This document shows positions 37,301 to 43,855 of a stretch of 64,000 nt of DNA, one piece after another (the stretch's first letter is position 1; every line of letters begins with the position of its first letter). Below the pieces are notes generated by a model. The model was given only the letters and a program-made list of their open reading frames with translations. It had not been told where the DNA came from and ran no database searches. A program made the translations under genes and the position numbers. Where the stretch lies: NCBI RefSeq assembly GCF_000004195.4, contig NC_030680.2:151538483-151602482 (forward strand), read 5' to 3'. This stretch comes from Xenopus tropicalis (taxonomy: Eukaryota; Chordata; Amphibia; Anura; Pipidae).

Positions 37301-40300
37301 AGGCTGGGCCCCCTTAGCCCATAACAAGGTTACAGATATATAGAAACATTGGGGTAAGGGGGCCCAGCCTGAAGGCCAGTTAGGGGGGGATTTGGGGTGA
37401 GTGCTTATTTGTGCCCTGGGTACCCCTGGAACTATAGTGGGGTGACTGTTACCCCAATGTTTCTATATATCTGTAACCTTGTTATGGGCTAAGGGGGCCC
37501 AGCCTGAAGGCCAGTTAGGGGGGGATTTGGGGTGAGTGCTTATTTGTGCCCTGGGTACCCCTGGAACTATAGTGGGGTGACTGTTACCCCAATGTTTCTA
37601 TATATCTGTAACCTTGTTATGGGCTAAGGGGGCCCAGCCTGAAGGCCAGTTAGGGGGGGATTTGGGCTGAGTGCTTATTTGTGCCCTGGGTACCCCTGGA
37701 ACTATAGTGGGGTGACTGTTACCCCAATGTTTCTATATATCTGTAACCTTGTTATGGGCTAAGGGGGCCCAGCCTGAAGGCCAGTTAGGGGGGGATTTGG
37801 GCTGAGTGCTTATTTGTGCCCTGGGTACCCCTGGAACTATAGTGGAGTGACTATAGGGCAAGGTCAGTACAATGAATAAATAAACCTCTCTGCCCCTAGG
37901 AGAGCGCTAAGAAGCTGGAGGAGAATGTTTATTACTTTGGCAATACAGTGGAGAGTTTGCTGTACCGGTTTGGCAAGGTAAGCAGAACAGAACCGCTGAC
38001 CCGCTCCCCTACATGCCTCATTAGCTAATTACTTTATTGCACATGACAAACAGCCACTGAGAGGTGGTTAATTAGATTTATTTATTCTGCGCGTGGAAAC
38101 TGCAGAATCTGCAAGAATTGCAAACTCAGATTCCTGTATAATGTGGCGCTGCAGTAACTGGGGGTCTGCTCCCCTTTGCCTGCCCTCAGCATCAGCATAG
38201 GAAGGGGTTCCTTACTGTAAGGGCAGTCAGGTTATGGGGTTCCCTACCCAGAGAGGGGGAATGAGGGATACATTGGGGGTGGGGAGGAAAGGAGATCTCG
38301 CCATCAGCATAGGAAGGGGTTCCTTACTAAAAGGGCAGTCAGGTTATGGGGTTCCCTACCAAGAGAGGGGGAATGAGGGATACATTGGGGGTGGGGAGGA
38401 AAGGGGATCTCACCATCAGCATAGGAAGGGGTTCCTTACTGTAAGGGCAGTCAGGTTATGGGGTTCCCTACCCAGAGAGGGGGAATGAGTGATACATTGG
38501 GGGTGGGGAGGGAAGGGGATCTCACCATCAGCATAGGAAGGGGTTCCTTACTGTAAGGGCAGTCAGGTTATGGGGTTCCCTACCAAGAGAAGGGGAATGA
38601 GGGATACATTGGGGGTGGGGAGGAAAGGGGATCTCACCATCAGGATAGGAAGGGGTTCCTTACTGTAAGCGCAGTCAGGTTATGGGGTTCCCTACCCAGA
38701 GAGGGAGAATGAGTGATACACTGGGGGTGGGGGGGAAGTTCTGTACTGATGTTGGTTCTGCCGCAGACCATAGTGGAGGAGCAGTTGGCGCTGAAGAGGG
38801 TGGCGGATGTGCTGATCAATCTTTACGCCATGACGGCCGTTATTTCCAGGGCGAGTCGCTCTATCAGTATTGGGCTGCGCAATCATGACCACGAGGTAAG
38901 TGCCCAGCCCCCGGCCCGTGGGGTTGGTACTCACTATTAATATATATTCCTGCACAGATGATAAAGTGGAAAATAATAACTGATGTATTTTATATTGGTT
39001 TATGTAATGGGGGGTGAGGCTTGGGATCTGTTTATATGGGAGTTACTCCCCCTGTAGGAGCCGGTGGGTAAGTGCGGGGGGAGCGCTGGGCTCTGTGTGG
39101 GGTTTAATGGATTGAAATAAACTAAAAAAAATTTGTAACTTTATCATCTGTGCGAGAATATAAATGTATTTGGTCACTAGGGGGCCCCCCTGCGCAGCTC
39201 TGCGGCTCCATTTCCTCATATAAATATTATATTCCTTATCATTTCCCTGTTATTGGTCTTATTTATTATTGTACTCACTTTAGCTCCAGGTCCCACTTCC
39301 TATCCCATAGTAGCACCTATAGTAGTACCCATAGTAGCACCTATAGTAGTACCCATAGTAGCACCTATAGTAGTACTCACAGTAGCACCTATAGTAGCAC
39401 CCATAGTAGTACTCACAGTAGCACCCATAGTAGCACCTATAGTAGTACTCACAGTAGCACCTATAGTAGCACCCACAGTAGTACCTATAGTAGTACTCAC
39501 AGTAGCACCCATAGTAGTACTCACAGTAGCACCTATAGTAGCACCCACAGTAGTACCCATAGTAGTACTCACAGTAGCACCTATAGTAGTACTCACAGTA
39601 GCACCTATAGTAGTACTCACAGTAGCACCTATAGTAGTACTCACAGTAGCACCTATAGTAGCACCCACAGTAGTACCCACAGTAGTACCTATAGTAGTAC
39701 CCACAGTAGCACCTATAGTAGTACCCACAATAGCACCTATAGTAGCACCCACAGTAGTACCTATAGTAGTACTCACAGTAGCACCTATAATAGTACTCAC
39801 AGTAGCACCTATAGTAGCACCCACAGTAGTACCTATAGTAGTACTCACAGTAGCACCTATAGTAGTACTCACAGTAGCACCTATAGTAGCACCCACAGTA
39901 GTACCTATAGTAGTACCTATAGTAGTACCCATAGTAGTACTCACAGTAGCACCTATAGTAGTACCCACAGTAGTACCTATAGTAGTACCCACAGTAGCAC
40001 CTATAGTAGTACCCACAATAGCACCTATAGTAGCACCCACAGTAGTACCTATAGTAGTACTCACAGTAGCACCTATAATAGTACTCACAGTAGCACCTAT
40101 AGTAGCACCCACAGTAGTACCTATAGTAGTACTCACAGTAGCACCTATAGTAGTACTCACAGTAGCACCTATAGTAGCACCCACAGTAGTACCTATAGTA
40201 GTACCCATAGTAGTACTCACAGTAGCACCTATAGTAGTACCCACAGTAGTACCTATAGTAGTACTCACAGTAGCACCTATAGTAGTACCCACAGTAGTAC

Positions 40301-42298
40301 CCATAGTAGTACTCACAGTAGCACCTATAGTAGTACCCACAGTAGTACCTATAGTAGTACTCACAGTAGCACCTATAGTAGTACCCACAGTAGTACCTAT
40401 AGTAGTACTCACAGTAGCACCTATAGTAGTACCCACAGTAGTACCTATAGTAGTACTCACAGTAGCACCTATAGTAGTACTCACAGTAGCACCCACAGTA
40501 GTACCTATAGTAGTACTCACAGTAGCACCCATAGTAGCACCTATAGTAGTACCCACAGTAGTACCTATAATAGTACTCACAGTAGCACCCACAGTAGTAC
40601 CTATAGTAGTACTCACAGTAGCACCCACTGTAGTACCTCTAGTAGCACCCACAGTAGCACCTATAGTAGTACTCACAGTAGCACCCACAGTAGCACCTAT
40701 AGTAGTACTCACAGTAGCACCTATAGTAGTACTCACAGTAGCACCTTTAGTAGTACTCACAGTAGCACCCATAGTAGCACCTATAGTAGCACCCATAATA
40801 GTACTTATAGTAGCCACCAGGGCTATCTGCAATGGTGGTAGAGTCTAAGGCATTTGAAGTGGATGTGGGTTGGTGCCCGCTGGTGCTGCGCCACACTCTG
40901 CCCTACAGACATCCCAGCTAGCCCCACTGGGCCCCACACTTGATTTCTCTCTGGTAACTGAAGTCAGGTCCCCCCAAATAGACCCCAATGAAACAGCGCC
41001 CCCCGGGGACCAATTCACGCTAAATAAAGTGACAGATCTCGCTCTCCCCGAACCTCTAAAATGGGTCACAGGGGAACCAGTAGCCTGTCTGTTGGCCCAG
41101 GGGCCAGTCTGTGTGCCCAGTACCCCGAGAGTGGGTCCCTAGCACCCAGTGTGTGTGGTTCCTATAGGCCCAGGGGCCAGTCTGTGTGCCCAGTACCCTG
41201 AGAGTGGGTCCCTAGCACCCAGTGTGTGCGGTTCCTATAGGCCCAGGGGCCAGTCTGTGTGCCCAGTACCCCGAGAGTGGGTCCCTAGCACCCAGTGTGT
41301 GTGGTTCCTATAGGCCCAGGGGCCAGTCTGTGTGCCCAGTACCCCGAGAGTGGGTCCCTAGCACCCAGTGTGTGCGGTTCCTATAGGCCCAGGGGCCAGT
41401 CTGTGTGCCCAGTACCCCGAGAGTGGGTCCCTAGCACCTCATTTGGTCTCATTTGCCTGTTTGCCCCCCCCAGGTGCTGTTGGCCAACATGTTCTGCTCC
41501 GAGGCTTATTTCAAGAACAACTACACCCTGGCCCAGCTGGGCAAGCGTAAGTACCGCCCCCGGCCCGGCCTCTAAGAGCAGTGAGGTTCTGAAGCAGCTT
41601 TGCAGTTGGTCTTTGTTTTCACAGGTTCCATTTTTTAACTGTTGTTGTTCAGTTTGGGGCCCCTATGTGCCCTAGGGGGGGGGGGGGGCAGCTGGGGGGG
41701 GGGGGGGGGGGGTGGGGTGGGGTTGGAGATCCCGGGTATTCAAGGCAAGGACTCAGGGTTGGGGCACAATGAAGACCAACTGCAAAGAGGAATTTCACTT
41801 CGGGAAATACTTATAGTCAGTTTAAAGGCCAACTATCCCCTGTGTGGCGCCGGCCAATAGCGCTGACCCCTCACGCTGCCGGCCAATAGCGCTGACCCCT
41901 CACGCTGCCGGCCAATAGCGCTGACCCCTCACGCTGCCGGCCAATAGCGCTGACCCCTCACGCTGCCGGCCAATAGCGCTGACCCCTCACGCTGCCGGCC
42001 AATAGCGCTGACCCCTCACGCTGCCGGCCAATAGCGCTGACCCCTCACGCTGCCGGCCAATAGCGCTGACCCCTCACGCTGCCGGCCAATAGCGCTGACC
42101 CCTCACGCTGCCGGCCAATAGCGCTGACCCCTCACGCTGCCGGCCAATAGCGCTGACCCCTCACGCTGCCGGCCAATCAGCTGTCTGTTCCGCGCAGATT
42201 CCCCGGAGAACCAGGACGACAGTATCCGGAAGATCGCGGCGCACGTTCTGGAGAAGAGGGGGTACACCTGCTCCCACCCCCTGGACAGAACCTTCTGA
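22959..42298 (+). CDS. ACAD9: ACAD9, acyl-CoA dehydrogenase family member 9 (complete, 18 exons)
   Basis: FAD flavoprotein of the mitochondrial inner membrane. In known vertebrates it is a complex I assembly factor (with ECSIT and NDUFAF1) and has long-chain acyl-CoA dehydrogenase activity. The 18 exons sum to 1869 nt, giving 622 residues against 621 recalled for human. A basic N-terminal presequence covers about residues 1-38. Acyl-CoA dehydrogenase signature 1 (CLTEPGSGSDAAS) is at 180-192. Signature 2 ([11 protein letters not shown]...) is at 400-419, and the predicted catalytic base is Glu427 in IFEGTNEI. The VLCAD/ACAD9-type C-terminal extension runs from about 455 to the end and closes HPLDRTF. 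ACAD9 rather than ACADVL is chosen from the text throughout, for example [23 protein letters not shown] and the C-terminus. All junctions are in phase and the gene looks intact. Confidence 0.95.
23185..26524. repeat. 3.3-kb G-run minisatellite in ACAD9 intron 1
   Basis: Around 135 units of 22-26 bp: a run of 6-14 G followed by ctgagagagaggccaga. From about 25,980 the unit becomes gggggcccctgagagagatt/gacca. G-runs are on the ACAD9 sense strand. The middle (25.08-25.98 kb) is irregular. Confidence 0.97.
26821..26914 (+). CDS. ACAD9: ACAD9 exon 2
   Basis: [17 protein letters not shown] to KFFNEE plus one base; acceptor ttctcttgcag, donor gtttgg (a weak donor, fixed by the phase of exon 3). Confidence 0.92.
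27162..27263 (+). CDS. ACAD9: ACAD9 exon 3
   Basis: [16 protein letters not shown] to [10 protein letters not shown]; acceptor tcccgttacag, donor gtaagt. Confidence 0.93.
27494..27600 (+). CDS. ACAD9: ACAD9 exon 4
   Basis: [15 protein letters not shown] to [11 protein letters not shown]; acceptor tccccacag, donor gtacag. Confidence 0.93.
27624..27763. mobile_element. small palindromic MITE-like repeat in ACAD9 intron 4
   Basis: Ends ggggctcatttataaa and tttataaatgcccc are inverse complements. The interior has cagcaattagc/gattggttgcc words typical of frog MITEs, recognised from memory. No clear target duplication was read. Confidence 0.5.
27774..27983. repeat. 23-bp minisatellite, 9 copies
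   Basis: Unit gggttagcgggcgtggctgc then agt, essentially perfect copies. Confidence 0.97.
28048..28148 (+). CDS. ACAD9: ACAD9 exon 5: FAD/substrate signature 1
   Basis: [18 protein letters not shown] to FCLTEPGS; acceptor ttgcctctag, donor gtaagt. Signature 1 is split across this exon and the next. Confidence 0.93.
28185..28605. repeat. 56-bp repeats around a (TA)n run
   Basis: About 35 TA units at 28,266-28,334, flanked by copies of cctacatgcccctaatcccc and gtagaacctgtgtccactgt. The (TA)n is an expansion inside one unit's tatatata segment. Confidence 0.93.
29060..29600. repeat. 21-bp G-rich minisatellite, about 25 copies
   Basis: Unit ggtgggtactctgtggccgg then g, in ACAD9 intron 5; ends 17 bases before the exon 6 acceptor. 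Confidence 0.96.
29617..29695 (+). CDS. ACAD9: ACAD9 exon 6
   Basis: [17 protein letters not shown] to LLNGSK; acceptor cttccccgtag, donor gtaggt. Confidence 0.92.
29917..30091 (+). CDS. ACAD9: ACAD9 exon 7
   Basis: [18 protein letters not shown] through [13 protein letters not shown]; acceptor ctctatcccag, donor gtaagg. Confidence 0.93.
30855..31232. mobile_element. Xenopus-type palindromic MITE in ACAD9 intron 7
   Basis: Arms aattggtcttcatt (30,855) and aatgaagaccaatt (31,177) are inverse complements. Interior words (gggggtcactgacccc, tttggaccctagcaaccag, caaattgtctcagaatatca) match a very abundant frog repeat I recognise. Strongest single pointer to Xenopus. Confidence 0.75.
31441..31514 (+). 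CDS. ACAD9: ACAD9 exon 8
   Basis: [19 protein letters not shown] to GGGFK; acceptor tcatttgcag, donor gtaagt. Confidence 0.93.
32302..32377 (+). CDS. ACAD9: ACAD9 exon 9
   Basis: [17 protein letters not shown] to MIKKLI; acceptor tattgttctag, donor gtgggt. Confidence 0.92.
32465..32665. repeat. 32-bp repeat, about 6 copies
   Basis: Unit ccgaatatccttctgttccc then cctgtcggacc, ACAD9 intron 9. Confidence 0.93.
32710..32780 (+). CDS. ACAD9: ACAD9 exon 10
   Basis: [19 protein letters not shown] to LIQ; acceptor ggctccgtag, donor gtgagt. The [11 protein letters not shown] stretch is a typical ACAD FAD-contact region. Confidence 0.92.
33584..33703 (+). CDS. ACAD9: ACAD9 exon 11
   Basis: [18 protein letters not shown] to SVEAAMVK; acceptor ttgttttgcag, donor gtaagg; 40 codons. 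Confidence 0.93.
34080..34208 (+). CDS. ACAD9: ACAD9 exon 12: signature 2 and catalytic Glu
   Basis: 43 codons, [15 protein letters not shown] to LLIFE, ending exactly at the predicted catalytic glutamate codon (residue 427). Acceptor ttccgccag, donor gtaagt. Confidence 0.93.
34759..34838 (+). CDS. ACAD9: ACAD9 exon 13
   Basis: [19 protein letters not shown] to LTGKI plus two bases; acceptor ttcattccag, donor gtatga (weak). Confidence 0.92.
34902..35125. mobile_element. hAT-like MITE fragment in ACAD9 intron 13
   Basis: Starts TAGGGATGCACCATATCC and runs through gccgaacccccgaaaccttt and gcatttgctaattaggggtt, as in a common Xenopus hAT-type non-autonomous element. The right end is degenerate. 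Another fragment is at about 46,390-46,465. Confidence 0.65.
35448..35574 (+). CDS. ACAD9: ACAD9 exon 14
   Basis: [17 protein letters not shown] to GVVHPSLE; acceptor taccttcccag, donor gtgagc. Start of the C-terminal extension shared with VLCAD. Confidence 0.92.
35666..37851. repeat. 135-bp minisatellite with internal inversions and a 540-bp higher-order copy
   Basis: About 16 units of the family seen at 1-1594, mainly in the opposite orientation. Two blocks (about 36,641-36,817 and 37,181-37,357) are flipped back. 36,359-37,031 matches 36,899-37,571 base for base, a 540-bp step of four units. ACAD9 intron 14. Confidence 0.97.
37900..37977 (+). CDS. ACAD9: ACAD9 exon 15
   Basis: [18 protein letters not shown] to LYRFGK, 26 codons; acceptor tgcccctag, donor gtaagc. 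It lies about 50 bases past the end of a 2.2-kb minisatellite. Confidence 0.92.
38190..38732. repeat. 112-bp minisatellite, about 5 copies, inverted
   Basis: Reverse orientation relative to 2929-3400 and 18,630-19,300. It ends 34 bases before ACAD9 exon 16. Confidence 0.95.
38767..38895 (+). CDS. ACAD9: ACAD9 exon 16
   Basis: [19 protein letters not shown] to GLRNHDHE, 43 codons; acceptor ctgccgcag, donor gtaagt. Confidence 0.93.
38948..39157. mobile_element. short non-autonomous DNA transposon with about 24-bp inverted ends
   Basis: Left end atattcctgcacagatgata (aagt) and right end actttatcatctgtgcgag (aatat) are inverse complements over about 24 bases with two mismatches, enclosing about 160 bp. 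No coding capacity. Family not recognised. Confidence 0.6.
39296..40815. repeat. 12-bp minisatellite, about 127 units, 1.5 kb
   Basis: Basic unit agtagyacyyay; stop-free in three frames on one strand and at least one on the other ([16 protein letters not shown]). ACAD9 intron 16. Confidence 0.97.
41095..41440. repeat. about 71-bp minisatellite, 5 copies
   Basis: Unit with ggcccaggggccagtctgtg and cgagagtgggtccctagcac; ends about 30 bases before the exon 17 acceptor. Confidence 0.96.
41474..41546 (+). CDS. ACAD9: ACAD9 exon 17
   Basis: [17 protein letters not shown] to LAQLGK plus one base; acceptor gccccccccag, donor gtaagt. Confidence 0.93.
41575..41840. mobile_element. palindromic repeat with central poly-G
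   Basis: ctttgcagttggtctttgtt (41,597) pairs with aatgaagaccaactgcaaag (41,768). The centre is a G/T run near 41,676-41,725. Confidence 0.45.
41846..42177. repeat. 29-bp minisatellite, 11 copies, at the ACAD9 last acceptor
   Basis: Unit gccggccaatagcgctgacc then cctcacgct; nearly perfect copies. Each unit holds a CCAAT word and a ctgac branch-point-like word. Confidence 0.97.
42198..42298 (+). CDS. ACAD9: ACAD9 exon 18: C-terminus
   Basis: [18 protein letters not shown] to HPLDRTF and stop TGA; acceptor tccgcgcag. A 29-bp tandem array ends about 20 bases before the acceptor. Confidence 0.93.
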
Positions 42299-42416
42299 GC
42301 GGCACTTGCCCAATGGACTTAGTTACCCCGGGGCGTAGGCGCCAGTCGCACCAATCAGAGCCCAGAGCTGGGGGTTCGTTTGCACAGAACTTATCGCTAC
42401 TTTGTACCAGATTTTG

Positions 42417-42422
42417 ATTAAA
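42417..42422 (+). promoter_or_regulatory. ACAD9: candidate poly(A) signal of ACAD9
   Basis: ATTAAA about 120 bases after the stop, followed within 20 bases by a T-rich stretch (gatctccttttctg). Confidence 0.55.
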
Positions 42423-42929
42423 TTTCATTGATCTCCTTTTCTGATTGGTCGGGAAGATTCCGTTTCCACCGTAAGTGCCTTCAGGCCTGTAGCTTTAGTG
42501 GAACTACCTCTCCCAGAATCCCCTGTGTGCCTTCTTTATTGCAATGCTGGGGGCCACAGTATTACTGACTTTGATTGGGCGGAGCTTGTGGTCCTTGATG
42601 TAATGGTTTGAACAGGCACCGCCCCATGTGCCCAGGAGCCAATCACACCAGGAGGAAGTGACACCCAAACAATAAAGGGGAAGTTTACCTGCTGTTTTAT
42701 TTCTGCTACAATAAAGGGCAGCGACTCTGTTATCCACCGGCGAATCATTATTCTCATATGTGAAAGGGGCGGAGTTTACTGAACCTGCAGCAGGAATCCA
42801 TTGTGGCTCTGGGTCTGGATAATGTTGCCGGAGGCCTGAACCCTTCTCTTTGTGCCCGGCTCTGTGCCCCCCTGTGCCCGGGTCTGGGCCAGCGCCAGCA
42901 GAACCCCTCTCTCTTCTGGGCTCAGATCC

Positions 42930-42935
42930 TTTATT
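42930..42935 (-). promoter_or_regulatory. candidate poly(A) signal of CFAP92
   Basis: AATAAA on the minus strand. Further minus-strand AATAAA copies lie at 42,696 and 42,535, so the 3' UTR could include the 41-bp array at 43.0-43.45 kb and approach the ACAD9 3' end. Confidence 0.35.
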
Positions 42936-43035
42936 TCTCCTTTGTACAGAAACGAGTGCTGGGAGCAGTTTAGGCTGCGGCAGAGAAACGGGGAATAAGG
43001 AATCATACAGGGTAATGTTTGGTGCTGCCACCGTG

Positions 43036-43450
43036 ACCCAGGGCATTCCCATAGTAACCAGCGGTGCCAGGGCATTCCCATAGTAACCCACGGGGCCGGG
43101 GCCTGACCCAGGGCATTCCCATAGTAACCCACGGGGCCGGGGCCTGACCCAGGGCATTCCCATAGTAACCCACGGGGCCGGGGCCTGACCCAGGGCATTC
43201 CCATAGTAACCCACGGGGCCGGGGCCTGACCCAGGGCATTCCCATAGTAACCCACGGGGCCGGGGCCTGACCCAGGGCATTCCCATAGTAACCCACGGGG
43301 CCGGGGCCTGACCCAGGGCATTCCCATAGTAACCCACGGGGCCGGGGCCTGACCCAGGGCATTCCCATAGTAACCCACGGGGCCGGGGCCTGACCCAGGG
43401 CATTCCCATAGTAACCCACGGGGCCGGGGCCTGACCCAGGGCATTCCCAT
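43036..43450. repeat. 41-bp minisatellite, 10 copies
   Basis: Unit catagtaacccacggggccg then gggcctgacccagggcattcc; downstream of, or within the 3' UTR of, CFAP92. Confidence 0.97.
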
Positions 43451-43654
43451 AATAACCAACCAGGAGAAATGGGGAGGGGAATAGAAATGTGGGAGGGAGA
43501 GGAGGGTGGGGCTGACAGTGGGGGAGCAAAGATATAAGCACTGTATTTGGGGGTGCACACCACCCCCCTGTCTGCCACTGCTTGTCTCTGGCCAATAGGA
43601 TTGCTAATAATAAGTTGCCCCGCCCCCAGAGCTGTAGTGTAACTATAACTGGAC

Positions 43655-43855
43655 TCACTTGAAGTCTTGGCCTTTCAGTTGCTGGAACTTTCCACGCTCT
43701 GTGTTGGGACAGGGGATTGCGTTTCCTTCCCACGTCAGGCGGTGGCGCCCCAACTCTCCTGGCACAAAGTGACTGGCACGGAGCTGCCCCCCCTCCTGGC
43801 CAATGTAATTGGGGTTGGGCCCAGAGTTCTGCAGCACAGACAGCGCCGGCACCGG
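43655..43855 (-). CDS. CFAP92: CFAP92 exon 15: C-terminus
   Basis: [17 protein letters not shown] through QQLKGQDFK and stop; acceptor tttattcttgtgcag is strong. Convergent with ACAD9, whose stop is 1.36 kb away. Confidence 0.72.
   Translation of the reverse strand, partial: PVPALSVLQNSGPNPNYIGQEGGQLRASHFVPGELGRHRLTWEGNAIPCPNTERGKFQQLKGQDFK

Noticed and set aside
39150..40848. Open frames of 563, 531 and 510 codons ([24 protein letters not shown])
   Set aside because: Three overlapping readings of one 12-bp array inside an ACAD9 intron; no conserved domain.
42504..43733. 409-codon minus-strand frame around RPRPRGLLWECPGSGPGP
   Set aside because: It is the 41-bp array downstream of CFAP92. 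The true last exon at 43,655-43,855 uses a different frame.
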